DNA from: Mycobacterium sp.
GTDB lineage: Bacteria > Actinomycetota > Actinomycetes > Mycobacteriales > Mycobacteriaceae
Assembly: GCA_021732005.1 (NCBI GenBank)
Contig: JAKFVT010000022.1
Location: 1-64,000 of the forward strand
Length of the DNA: 64,000 nucleotides
Direction: 5' to 3'
In this document: positions 42,956 through 52,158 of the stretch, one piece after another
Numbering within the stretch: the stretch's first letter is position 1
How the letters are laid out: every line of letters starts with the position of its first letter
The notes under the pieces: model-generated
Database searches by the model: none
Told to the model about the DNA's origin: nothing
Seen by the model: only the letters and a program-made list of their open reading frames with translations
Translations under genes and position numbers: made by a program

Positions 42956-45733
42956 CTATCGAACGACATTGGTGAGATTGGCGCCGGTGAGGTTCGCCCC
43001 GGTGAGGATCGCTCCGGTCAGATTCGCCCCGGTCAGATTCGCCACCCGCAGGTTGGCACTAGTGAGGTTGGCCCCGCTCAAGTTCGCCGCTGTCAGGTTG
43101 GCGCCCTGCAGATTCGCTCTGACGAGGTTGGCGTTGCTCATGACGGCCCCGGACAGGTTCGCCCCAACCAGGTTGAGGGATTGGAGATTCTGTCCCGTCA
43201 GGGTGGCATTGCTCAGGTTCACTCCAGCCAGGACCGCCCCTGTCAGGGTCACGCCCTGGAGGTTCAGCCCGCCCATGACGGCGTTGGTCAGGTTCGCGCC
43301 GGACAGGGTCGCGCCGGTCAACGTCGCCCCGGTCAACGTCGCTCCAGCCAACGTTGTGCGCGTCAGGTTGCGGCCCGCAAGGTTCTGCCCGCTCAGATTG
43401 GCGTTGGTCATGACGGCTCCGACCAACGTGACCCCGGTCAGATCCAATCCTTGGAAATTGAGCCCGATGAGGTTGGCATTGGTCAGGTTCGCACCGGTCA
43501 GAGTCGCCCCCGTGACGGTCGCACCCGCCAGCGTCGCGGACGTCATATTGGCGCCCGCCAGACTCGCCCCCGACAGGTTCGCCCCGCCAAGCTTCACCCC
43601 AGCCAGATTCCGGCCCGCAAGGTTCTGCCCGGTCAGATTGGCGTTGGTCAGATTCGCCCCGACCAGCGTCGTACCCGTCAGATCAAAGCCCTGCAGGTTC
43701 AGCCCCGTCAGATTGGCATTGGTCAGGTTGGCACCTGTGAACGTGGCACCGGTCACCGTCGCCCCGGCCAGCGTCACCCCGGTCAGGTTGCGGCCCTGCA
43801 GGTTCTGCCCGGTCAGGTCGGCGTTGGTCAGGTTCGCACCGGTCAACGTCACCCCGGTCAGATCGAACGCCTGCAGATTCTGACCCGTGAGGTTGGCGTT
43901 GGTCAGGTTCGCACCGGTCAACGTCGCACCGGTCAACGTCGCCCCGAGCAGGTTGGCCTTCGTGAGGGTGGATCCGGACAGGTTGGCGCCGGTCAGCGTG
44001 GCCTGAATCAGCGTCGCCCCAGTCAGGTTGCGGCCCTGCAGGTTTTGGCCGGTCAAGTTTGCCCCCGACAGGTTCGCACCGACCAGTATCGTGCCGGTCA
44101 GGTCGTATCCCTGCAGGTTCTGTCCGATCAGGTTGGCCAGCGTCAGATTCGCACCGGTCAACGTCGCACCGGTCAACGTCGCACCGACCAGCGTGGCACC
44201 AGTCAGATTGCGGCCCAACAAGTTTTGCCCACTCAGGTTGACGTTGGTCAAGTTCGTCCCGACCAGGGTTGTACCCGTCAGATCAAAGCCCTGGAGATTT
44301 TGCCCGATCAGGTTGGCCAGCGTCAGATTCGCACCGGTCAGCGTCGCACCGGTCAACGTCGCACCAACCAGCGTGGCACCAGTCAGGTTGCGGCCCAACA
44401 GATTCTGTCCGGTGAGATCGGCGTTGGTCAGATTCGTGCCGATCAGCGTCACACCGGTCAGATCGAAACCCTGCAGATTCTGCGCACTGAGGTTGGCGAC
44501 GCTGAGATTCGCCCGGGTCAGCGTCGCGCCGGTCAACGTCGCACCCGACAGGTTCGCCCCGACCATCGTGGCGCCCGTCAACGTCGCACCGGCGAGATTG
44601 GCGCCGACGAACAGCGCCGCGGTCAGCTTTGCCCCGGCCAGGTTCGTCCCGGCCAAGGTTGCCCCGGACAGCTGAACCGAATTCAGATTGATGCCCTGGA
44701 GGTTCTGCCCGGCCAGGTTGGCGTTGGCCAATCCCGCGCCGGCCAAGGTGACGCCGGTCAGGTCAAAACCCTGGAGGTTCTGCCCGGTCAGGTTGGCGTA
44801 CGTGAAGTTCGCCCCCGACAGGTTGGCCCCGGTCAGCGTCGCCCCGGTCAACGTCACCCGGGTCAGGTTGCGGCTCTGCAGGTTCTGGCCCGCCAGGTTG
44901 GCGTTGGCCAGGATCGCGCCGACGAGCGTCACCCCGCTCAGATCGAAACCCTGAAGGTTCTGCCCCGTCAGGTTGGCCGACGTCAGATTCGCACCCGACA
45001 ACGTCACCCCGGTCAACGTCGCCCCAACCAGGTTCGCCCCGGTGAGGTTGCGGCTCTGCAGGTTCTGGCCGGTCAGATTGGTGTTGGTCAGGTTCGTGCC
45101 GACCAGCGTCACCCCGCTCAGATCGAAACCCTGAAGGTTCTGCCCCGTCAGGTTGGCCGACGTCAGATTCGCACTGGATAGCGTCGCCCCGGTCAAGGTC
45201 GACCCGGCCAGCGTCGCCTTGGCCAGATTTGCCCCGGACAAGTTCGCGCTGGTGAAGTTGTAGCCGGTGAGGTTCAGACCGGCCAGGTTCGCTCCGCTCA
45301 GGTTCAGGTTGGAGCAGTCCTTGGTGGCACCGCACGCGGCAAGGGGGTTTGCGGCCGCCGCCGACGGGACCACTCGCGACAGCGAAAGATCATTCGTGGC
45401 AGGCGGTTTCAACCCGAATGCGGCCAAGGCGTGTGTCAGCAGTCCCGCGACCGGGTTCGTCGCGGAGGCCGGGGCGACGGTGACCTTCGACGGCCGCCTC
45501 GGGCCACTGTTCCTGTTAGAGGAGCCAACCGTCTTCACCGACTGGGCAGACGAGGAATCGGCATGGCTGCTCGACGGGCCGGATCCGCCCGACCCGCCGG
45601 TGTCGGCTTGAGCGACCCCGGCGCCGCTGGCGAGCGCCGCCCCAAGGCCGAGCGTGACGGCGCCCGCGCCCAGCCAAACGTATGGCTCACGCCGTTGCCG
45701 TCGGGCGGCCTTCCGACTGTGCACACCTGACAT
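42956..45733 (-). CDS. large secreted pentapeptide-repeat protein (~925 aa)
   Basis: Signal region REPYVWLGAGAVTLGLGAALASGAGVAQAD, Ser/Gly linker, then ~150 A(N/D/T)LxG-type pentapeptides; start ATG 45733. Confidence 0.92.
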   Translation of the reverse strand: MSGVHSRKAARRQRREPYVWLGAGAVTLGLGAALASGAGVAQADTGGSGGSGPSSSHADSSSAQSVKTVGSSNRNSGPRRPSKVTVAPASATNPVAGLLTHALAAFGLKPPATNDLSLSRVVPSAAAANPLAACGATKDCSNLNLSGANLAGLNLTGYNFTSANLSGANLAKATLAGSTLTGATLSSANLTSANLTGQNLQGFDLSGVTLVGTNLTNTNLTGQNLQSRNLTGANLVGATLTGVTLSGANLTSANLTGQNLQGFDLSGVTLVGAILANANLAGQNLQSRNLTRVTLTGATLTGANLSGANFTYANLTGQNLQGFDLTGVTLAGAGLANANLAGQNLQGINLNSVQLSGATLAGTNLAGAKLTAALFVGANLAGATLTGATMVGANLSGATLTGATLTRANLSVANLSAQNLQGFDLTGVTLIGTNLTNADLTGQNLLGRNLTGATLVGATLTGATLTGANLTLANLIGQNLQGFDLTGTTLVGTNLTNVNLSGQNLLGRNLTGATLVGATLTGATLTGANLTLANLIGQNLQGYDLTGTILVGANLSGANLTGQNLQGRNLTGATLIQATLTGANLSGSTLTKANLLGATLTGATLTGANLTNANLTGQNLQAFDLTGVTLTGANLTNADLTGQNLQGRNLTGVTLAGATVTGATFTGANLTNANLTGLNLQGFDLTGTTLVGANLTNANLTGQNLAGRNLAGVKLGGANLSGASLAGANMTSATLAGATVTGATLTGANLTNANLIGLNFQGLDLTGVTLVGAVMTNANLSGQNLAGRNLTRTTLAGATLTGATLTGATLSGANLTNAVMGGLNLQGVTLTGAVLAGVNLSNATLTGQNLQSLNLVGANLSGAVMSNANLVRANLQGANLTAANLSGANLTSANLRVANLTGANLTGAILTGANLTGANLTNVVR
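42961..45310 (-). repeat. coding tandem repeat: 15-bp units in an uninterrupted 60-bp (20-aa) register
   Basis: Equivalent positions recur at the same offset in every 60-nt block across ~39 blocks. Confidence 0.9.
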
Positions 45734-46032
45734 GTCGCCCCCAACCCCGAGTAGAGCTGCCACTTCATTGCGTCGTAAACAGCTATACCCCCACACGGCG
45801 CCATTTTTGTCGTGTCAGTCAATTTTGACTCTGGCGTCTCGCGCCGATCGGCGAAATCCTTTACCGCGCTGCGTAAGACAGGACGGTGACGGCAATCTCG
45901 ATAAGCGCCGTTATAGCGCGTGATCCGGCATCGATTCGCGTTGTCGCGATCGATAGCAAACAGACTGTGGCGCCATTGCCTGATTGGCAAATCCCCTTGC
46001 CCATGTCGCTCGTCCGTCAGCACCATCGGTAG

Positions 46033-46716
46033 GTGACCTCAACCGCGAACCCGTTCGATGATCCACGCCACGTCGACATGTACGCCGCCCGCGCGGCGCA
46101 GATGGTGCCCGCCTATCGCGACATCCACCGGATGGCCACGGTTCTCATCAATGAACGCGCGCCGTCCGATGCCCGGGTTCTAGTGCTCGGAGCCGGCGGA
46201 GGCCTGGAAACCAAGGCATTCGCCCAGGCCCAGCCAGGGTGGACGTTCGACGCCGTGGACCCGTCGGCGGCGATGTTGCAGCTCGCGGCGCGAAACCTCG
46301 GACCGTATGCGGCGCGGGTGCGCATGCACCATGGATACATCGAGGACGCTCCGGACGGCCCATTCGCCGCCGCGACAAGTCTGTTGACACTGCACTTCCT
46401 GCCGTGGGAGCTGCGCCTCGAGACGGTCGCACAGGTCCGGCAGCGGTTGGCACCCGGTGCGCCGTTCGTCGTTGCGCACATGAGCTTTCCGCACGACGGC
46501 AGTGAACGGGACTTGTGGATCAGCAGGCACGTCGCGAACCTCATCGCGGCGGGGATCGATCCCGCGGATGTCGACAAGGCGCGCAACGCCATCGCCACCG
46601 AGGTTCCTGTTCTCTCGCCAGACGAGGACCGTGCCATTCTGCGAGAGGCGGGCTTCACCGATGTCACCGAGTTCTTCACGGCGTTCACCTTCCGCGGCTG
46701 GGTCGGCTACGCCTGA
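46033..46716 (+). CDS. class I SAM-dependent methyltransferase
   Basis: DARVLVLGAGGGLETKAFAQAQPGWTFDAVDPSAAML. Confidence 0.88.
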   Translation: MTSTANPFDDPRHVDMYAARAAQMVPAYRDIHRMATVLINERAPSDARVLVLGAGGGLETKAFAQAQPGWTFDAVDPSAAMLQLAARNLGPYAARVRMHHGYIEDAPDGPFAAATSLLTLHFLPWELRLETVAQVRQRLAPGAPFVVAHMSFPHDGSERDLWISRHVANLIAAGIDPADVDKARNAIATEVPVLSPDEDRAILREAGFTDVTEFFTAFTFRGWVGYA

Positions 46717-46722
46717 GCTCCC

Positions 46723-48471
46723 CTACGCACCGCCGCGCCGATCGCGCTTGGTTCGGTACATCGATTCATCGGCTCGGGAAAGTAGTTGCGCGGCAGTGAG
46801 ATCAGAGCCGGCGGCGCGCCCGATACTGGCGCTGACGCTCAGCGCGTGGGAATCGACCTCGAAGGGTGCCGCCAGACGGCGACCGATGTGCTCGGCAAGG
46901 TCGTCCAGCTGGGTGAGGTCGTGGAGACGTTCGCGCACTACGACGAACTCGTCGCCGCCCAGACGGACCACGGTGTCGGCGTCGCGTACTGCGATGGACA
47001 AGCGAATTCCGATCTCGCACAACACTTTATCGCCCATATCATGGCCGTAGCGGTCGTTGACGCTCTTGAAATTGTCGAGGTCGATGAACAGCACGCCCAC
47101 CAGAGTGTTGGTGAGTCTCGCCCTGCCGAGAGCTCGGGTGAGGCGGTCCTCGAGAACGGTTCGGTTCGGCAGTCCGGTGAGCGGGTCGGTCAGCGCGGCT
47201 TCTTCGAGCTGTGCGACCGCCTTCTTCTGCTGGGTGATGTCTTGGAGCTGGACCAACGACGAGGAGACGACCCCGAACTCATCGGGTAGGCCGACAACGG
47301 TGTGCAGGCACCAGACCACCGTTCCGTCCGGGCGGAGGAACTGACGTTCACTCTCGTGGTGCGTGCGCGTTCCCGCGTGGACGGCGGCGACAGCCTCCTC
47401 GAACACCGACCCGTCGTCCGTGGCGAACTCCCGCAGTGAGTGCCCGACCAACTGCTCGGCACTCCTGCCGAGGATGCCGCACAACGCGGGATTGACCCGT
47501 GCGAGCGTCCCGTCCAGCCTGCGCCAGCCGACGCCGATCGTGGCACGACTCATGGTCACTTCGAACATCCGCACCGCGGCGTCGCGGGCGCGTTCGGCTC
47601 GAACCCGATCGCTCACGTCGCGGTGAGCGGTGATCATCTGCCGTGGCATTTCCCCGTCGACGGGCAAGACGTGCGCCGTCGTCTCGATCCAGCGGTACTC
47701 GCCGTCCGCGTGCCGCATCCGCATCAGGAACCTCGTCACCGCGCCGCGTGAAGCGGCCCACGTCTCCGCCAGCCCGGCTCGTTCATCCGGGTGGACAAGC
47801 TCGATCCCGTAGGTCCCGATCAGCGCGTCCGGCTCGAAGCCCAGTACGGTCCGCGAAGCGGGCGACACCCACAGAAATGTGGTTTCCTCGACCAGCTGCC
47901 AGGCGACCATGTCCGAGCTGTATTCGGCGATCATCCGAAAGAGTCGCTCGGATTCGCGCAGCTGGAGGTCGCGCAAGGCTTCGCCGCAGACCGGCCGGAA
48001 AGCCGCCACCACCGCCCACGGGGCGGGGTCTTCAGCACGGAAAAGCGGTACGGCGTCGACGTGCAGCCACACGTGACGCCCGGCTGCGTCACTGCCGGGG
48101 CGGTGAACGCCCATGATCCTGCCGCGCACAGCAACTCGGGTGCGCCGAGCGACCATGGCGGGTGCCTCTGCACCTTCGAGGAATCGGCCGTCTTCGTCCA
48201 CCGCGGCCCAGCGTGGGTCCTGCGAGGTCCGACCGAGCATCTGGTCGAATGACAACCCCAGAATGTCCTGCGCTACTTCGGATGCGGCGACGATCTCGCC
48301 CTCGGCATTCTGCACCACAACGCCGGCCTCTGGCGGCAGCACTTCGAAACCTGCCTCCGCCGCCAGCGCGTCGACGGAGACCTGTGCACCGCCGTCCACC
48401 AGACCTCCCTCGGTCGCCTCTGACCTTGTCTTGCGTGAGTCTAGGTTTCCACCGCCCGGTTCCGGCGTCAT
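46723..48471 (-). CDS. multi-PAS diguanylate cyclase (GGDEF)
   Basis: LTDPLTGLPNRTVLEDRLTRAL; GVLFIDLDNFKSVNDRYGHDMGD; RLGGDEFVVV; no EAL domain. Confidence 0.93.
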   Translation of the reverse strand: MTPEPGGGNLDSRKTRSEATEGGLVDGGAQVSVDALAAEAGFEVLPPEAGVVVQNAEGEIVAASEVAQDILGLSFDQMLGRTSQDPRWAAVDEDGRFLEGAEAPAMVARRTRVAVRGRIMGVHRPGSDAAGRHVWLHVDAVPLFRAEDPAPWAVVAAFRPVCGEALRDLQLRESERLFRMIAEYSSDMVAWQLVEETTFLWVSPASRTVLGFEPDALIGTYGIELVHPDERAGLAETWAASRGAVTRFLMRMRHADGEYRWIETTAHVLPVDGEMPRQMITAHRDVSDRVRAERARDAAVRMFEVTMSRATIGVGWRRLDGTLARVNPALCGILGRSAEQLVGHSLREFATDDGSVFEEAVAAVHAGTRTHHESERQFLRPDGTVVWCLHTVVGLPDEFGVVSSSLVQLQDITQQKKAVAQLEEAALTDPLTGLPNRTVLEDRLTRALGRARLTNTLVGVLFIDLDNFKSVNDRYGHDMGDKVLCEIGIRLSIAVRDADTVVRLGGDEFVVVRERLHDLTQLDDLAEHIGRRLAAPFEVDSHALSVSASIGRAAGSDLTAAQLLSRADESMYRTKRDRRGGA

Positions 48472-48515
48472 TGCTCAACATCGAATCCCCCTGCCCGACA
48501 TAAGGGTTACCTTGG

Positions 48516-49091
48516 TTAACGCCCCGTATCGCGCGGTACGTAACGCAAATGAGTGATGCCGTTGCCGAACGTCTCACACCCGTCGAGGCTGAGATCGAGC
48601 TTCACATCGTCGGGTAGCGCGCGCAGGCCGCCACCCACCACCTTCGGGACCACGAAGAACTGGAATTCCTCGACCAGGCCGGCCCGGATCGCGGCGGCCG
48701 CGACGGTCGGGCCGAAGATTTCCACCACTCCGGGCGCGTCGTCGACGATTCGCCGCAACTCTGCCAGGCTCAAGTCCGGCACCAGACGGACGCGGTCCGA
48801 TCCGATGTCCTCGGGCGTCAGCGTCGAGGACGCCACCACCTTGTCGATGCGCCGCCAGCGGCGGGCGAACTCTTGCTCTGCCGGCGTCCAGACTTGGCCG
48901 TCGGGATCGGTCTCCCAGTACTGCATCAACTCGAAGGTTCGGCGCCCCAGCACCTCGGTGGATACCTCGCCCATCCGCTCGACGTGGACGGCGAACACCG
49001 CCCCCTCGGGGGCAGACCATTGAAAGTCGCCGACGGTATCGGCGACGTAGCCGTCGATGGACATGGTCGCGGTGAAGATCAGCTTTCCCAT
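48516..49091 (-). CDS. dihydrofolate reductase family protein (RibD C-terminal-like)
   Basis: MGKLIFTATMSIDGYVADTVGDFQWSAPE; VVEIFGPTVAAAAIRAGLVEEFQFFVVPKVVGGG. Confidence 0.9.
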   Translation of the reverse strand: MGKLIFTATMSIDGYVADTVGDFQWSAPEGAVFAVHVERMGEVSTEVLGRRTFELMQYWETDPDGQVWTPAEQEFARRWRRIDKVVASSTLTPEDIGSDRVRLVPDLSLAELRRIVDDAPGVVEIFGPTVAAAAIRAGLVEEFQFFVVPKVVGGGLRALPDDVKLDLSLDGCETFGNGITHLRYVPRDTGR

Positions 49092-49184
49092 GCCATTGAG
49101 ACTCTCGCACCCGACCGAACTAATCGCGGAATGAACGTCTACCACCGACCGTGCCGCGAAGCGCTGGTGGCACTCGGCACTGAG

Positions 49185-49829
49185 TCAGCCCGGCAGGTCG
49201 CATACCAGAAGATGGGAGGCACGTCGGCCATCGCCCACGCGTCTGTCCTCGACCTGGACAAAACCTGCTTCGCGGATAGTCGACACGAGTTCGTCGATAG
49301 GCCGCAGCCGGAATCCATGGCGGGTGAAGGGCATTTTGGTCATCTGATCCGGATCGCCGATCCCGAGCACCAATCGCCCGCCCGGCCGCAGTACCCGAGC
49401 CAGCTCTCTGAGAGCTGCGGCGAGATCCGGCACGAAATAGACGGTGTTCGTCGAGATGACTGCGTCCAGTGCGGAATCGTCAAGAGGCAGACTCTCCATC
49501 CGACCCGCATACAGGCGTAACCGGCCGCGCGCAATGTCGTTGGCGAACCTGCGCTTTGCCCCCGTGAGCATCGTCTCCGACATCTCGACGCCGTGAACAA
49601 CCGTCCCCTCGTGATGGAGCAGGATGTCGAGTCCGACGCCCCCGCCGAATCCGATATCGGCGATGTCGGCGGCCGGCCCGCACTCCGTGGCGGCGACTGC
49701 GGCGACGACAAGTGATCGATTGCCACGGTTGAGGACCCGTCCCACGACTCGGCCTGCGAACCCGGTGGGGTCACCGAGCTGGCGAGCCAGCCCGGCGAGC
49801 GCACGTTCAGCGAGCCGCATGCCAATCAT
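49185..49829 (-). CDS. class I SAM-dependent methyltransferase
   Basis: AADIADIGFGGGVGLDILL; LARVLRPGGRLVLGIGDPD. Confidence 0.9.
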   Translation of the reverse strand: MIGMRLAERALAGLARQLGDPTGFAGRVVGRVLNRGNRSLVVAAVAATECGPAADIADIGFGGGVGLDILLHHEGTVVHGVEMSETMLTGAKRRFANDIARGRLRLYAGRMESLPLDDSALDAVISTNTVYFVPDLAAALRELARVLRPGGRLVLGIGDPDQMTKMPFTRHGFRLRPIDELVSTIREAGFVQVEDRRVGDGRRASHLLVCDLPG

Positions 49830-49865
49830 TAGACCAGCCGCCGAAACCCTTGTGGCCGATACCGA

Positions 49866-50264
49866 TCAAACGCCGAACTTGGCTCGAGCATCGTCGGTGA
49901 CCGGGGTGAACAAGTTCACCAGGTTGCCGTCGGGGTCGCGGAACAACAGTGCGCGGTTGCCCCACGGCATGGTGGTCGGCTCGGTGACAACCTCGTCCAA
50001 CCGCCCTTGCAGGCGTGCATATTCGGCATCGACATCAGCCACGATGAACTCGATTATGGCGCTTCGATTGGCCGCCGGCTCGGCAGATCCCACGCCGAAC
50101 AACGGCACGGTCTTGTCGCTTCCGATGGCCAGTACGCCCACCGGCGTGGGGATCTCGGCGAATAGTTCGTTGGCCCAGATCGCTTCAGCTCCGGTGACCA
50201 TCTCGTAGAACGAGACGAGGCGCTGCACGTCTGCGGTGATGACGCGGATCGACACTAGTTTCAT
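49866..50264 (-). CDS. VOC family protein
   Basis: MKLVSIRVITADVQRLVSFYEMVTGAEAIWANELFAE; LLFRDPDGNLVNLF. Confidence 0.9.
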   Translation of the reverse strand: MKLVSIRVITADVQRLVSFYEMVTGAEAIWANELFAEIPTPVGVLAIGSDKTVPLFGVGSAEPAANRSAIIEFIVADVDAEYARLQGRLDEVVTEPTTMPWGNRALLFRDPDGNLVNLFTPVTDDARAKFGV

Positions 50265-50307
50265 GGCGCCCAAGCTAAACCCGCCCACCGACACGTCTGA
50301 CTTGTCA

Positions 50308-50372
50308 GCGTTGAGTGAGGGCTCATGCACACGAAACGCGAGTGAATTCGTACAACGTTTCTCACTCAACGC
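50308..50372. terminator. long-loop inverted repeat in the former ychF 3' flank
   Basis: GCGTTGAGTGAG (50308-50319) / CTCACTCAACGC (50361-50372). Confidence 0.55.
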
Positions 50373-50428
50373 AATCCTCGCCGCCAGATCGATTGACTGG
50401 CCAGCTGCACAGCCCCACTCTTGCCCGC

Positions 50429-50453
50429 TTACACGTTGAAGCGGAACTCGACC
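50429..50453 (-). pseudogene. displaced ancestral 3' end of ychF (encodes ...VEFRFNV*)
   Basis: Reverse complement GGTCGAGTTCCGCTTCAACGTGTAA; matches the interrupted ychF end across the att core. Confidence 0.9.
50438..50453. repeat. left attachment-site core
   Basis: GAAGCGGAACTCGACC, identical to 60856-60871. Confidence 0.9.
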
Positions 50454-50495
50454 CAATCACGTCGCCAATCAACGTCATGATCTACCCTGCGTCTG

Positions 50496-51860
50496 GTGAC
50501 CACGAAGACCCTGCGTGCAGCACTGTATCTGCGCATCTCGCTCGATAAGACCGGCGAGCAACTTGCCGTCGAGCGGCAGCGGGAGGAATGCGAGCACCTG
50601 GCCAAGCAGCGCGGCTGGGAGATCGTCGGAACCCACACCGACAACTCGATCAGCGCGGCGGGCAAGAAAGCGCGGCCAGGCTTCGAGGAGATGCTCGACG
50701 CCATCAAGCGCGGCGAGGTCCAGGCCGTGGTGGCGTGGTCGCTGGACCGACTAGCCAGGAATGCCCGTGACCGTCTGGCACTTGTCGAAGCGTGCCGTGA
50801 TCAGGATGTCATCATCGCGCTTGTTCAAGGCTCTGACATGGACCCGACCACGGCGTCCGGTCGCCTGGTGATCGGAGTGCTGGGTGAGGTGGCCGAGATG
50901 GAGATCGGCCTGAAGAGCGAACGGCAGACGGCAGCGGCACGCCAGCGTGCCAGCCTCGGCAGGCCCCCGCTCGGAGTGCGCCTCACCGGCTACACCGCCA
51001 AGGGTGAAACCGTTCCCGAAGAGGCCGAACTGGTGACGCGGATCTTCACGCTCTTCCACGCCGGGGAGTCACTTCGCTCGATTGCACGGACGCTCACCGA
51101 GGAGAAAGTCACCGCTCGCAGCGGCAGGCGGTGGAACCCGTCGAGCATTCGCGGGATTCTCACCAATCCACGCTACGCAGGCCGCGCCATCTACCAGGGC
51201 GAGACAACGGGTTCTCCTGGTAACTGGGAGGCGTTCGTCAGCGACGACGTGTTCGACCTCGTCCAGGCACGCCTGAAGGACCCACGCCGAAAGACGAACC
51301 GGGTCGGCACCGACCGCAAGCACCTCGGGTCTGGCATGTATCTGTGCGCGATCTGCGAAAAGCCAACGTCCTCATGGTCACAAGGCCGCTACCGGTGCAA
51401 AGAGGCACACGTAAACCGGTCTCAGAATCAGGTGGACCAGTACGTGCTCGACGTCATCGCCGGGCGACTACGTCAGACCGACATCGCCGACCTGCTGGCA
51501 CCCGTCCAGGCCGACCTGTCCCCCATTCTCGAAGAGGCCGAACGCCTGCGAGGTCGGCTCGACACCATCGAGTCCGACTACGACGCTGGCCTCATCGACG
51601 GCAAGCGGTACGCATCAGCTCGGGAGCGTGTAATCGCGGAACTGACTGCCGTACAACGAAACATGGCAGACGCGGACCGGGGCAGCGCACTCGGAGAGCT
51701 GCTCGGCAGCCCCGACCCGGCTGCGAAATTCCTGGCGTCCGGAACTATGACGCAACGAGGAATCGTTGCGGCGTTGGCGACTGTCCGCCTCCATCCCGGC
51801 ACCCGGTACTCCAAGGTGTTTGATCCCGATACTGTCCAGATTGATTGGCTGACAGGCTAA
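50496..51860 (+). CDS. large serine recombinase/integrase
   Basis: AALYLRISLDKTGEQLAVERQREEC; VAWSLDRLARNARD; Recombinase domain; zinc ribbon CAICEKPTSSWSQGRYRCKEAHVNR; GTG start. Confidence 0.95.
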   Translation: MTTKTLRAALYLRISLDKTGEQLAVERQREECEHLAKQRGWEIVGTHTDNSISAAGKKARPGFEEMLDAIKRGEVQAVVAWSLDRLARNARDRLALVEACRDQDVIIALVQGSDMDPTTASGRLVIGVLGEVAEMEIGLKSERQTAAARQRASLGRPPLGVRLTGYTAKGETVPEEAELVTRIFTLFHAGESLRSIARTLTEEKVTARSGRRWNPSSIRGILTNPRYAGRAIYQGETTGSPGNWEAFVSDDVFDLVQARLKDPRRKTNRVGTDRKHLGSGMYLCAICEKPTSSWSQGRYRCKEAHVNRSQNQVDQYVLDVIAGRLRQTDIADLLAPVQADLSPILEEAERLRGRLDTIESDYDAGLIDGKRYASARERVIAELTAVQRNMADADRGSALGELLGSPDPAAKFLASGTMTQRGIVAALATVRLHPGTRYSKVFDPDTVQIDWLTG

Positions 51861-51996
51861 CTCCACCTGATAGCAGCGTCGCCACCCTGGCTCGTTGTAG
51901 GGCAGTGAGCGGTGGGGCCTTCGCCACCACCTCTCGAATGCAGCGTTCCCGCTTCTGTGCTGGCGTCTCTGTGAATGCTGTGTCATTGGTCGTCAT
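51745..51996 (-). CDS. small prophage-element protein, convergent with the integrase
   Basis: MTTNDTAFTETPAQKRERCIREVVAKAPPLTALQRARVATLLS; 3' end overlaps the integrase gene. Confidence 0.5.
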   Translation of the reverse strand: MTTNDTAFTETPAQKRERCIREVVAKAPPLTALQRARVATLLSGGVSLSANQSGQYRDQTPWSTGCRDGGGQSPTPQRFLVAS

Positions 51997-52110
51997 AAGA
52001 CACGGGCAGGGCCTCCGTTCGTCGTGTGTCCCGCCAGTTTGACATGTCGCCAAGCGTGAAGACAGGGAGAGCAGATACGCTCGAAATCCATTCTGCTAGA
52101 AACTGAATTG

Positions 52111-52158
52111 CGATCTGAAGGACAGGCTTTATGCCCGGCTGCGTTTTCCTTCAGATCG
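52111..52158. promoter_or_regulatory. inverted repeat in the element control region
   Basis: CGATCTGAAGGA (52111-52122) / TCCTTCAGATCG (52147-52158), followed by GGCCCG-CCT-CGGGCC (52158-52172). Confidence 0.5.

Noticed and set aside
43181-45181. 666-aa plus-strand ORF (and 42912-43883, 44028-44675) with arginine/glutamine-rich repeats
   Set aside because: Mirror translation of the in-register pentapeptide repeat on the minus strand; no independent start signal and codon periodicity belongs to the minus-strand gene.
42961-45310. Regularly spaced short repeats that look superficially like a CRISPR array
   Set aside because: Repeats are coding, 15/60-bp phased, degenerate and without unique spacers or cas genes.
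42956-45733. MfpA/Qnr-type fluoroquinolone-resistance protein
   Set aside because: Far larger and carries an export signal; MfpA-like proteins are small and cytosolic.
50429-50707. 92-aa minus-strand ORF ending DWVEFRFNV as a gene
   Set aside because: Only the last residues are meaningful: they are the displaced ychF 3' end fused to antisense integrase sequence.
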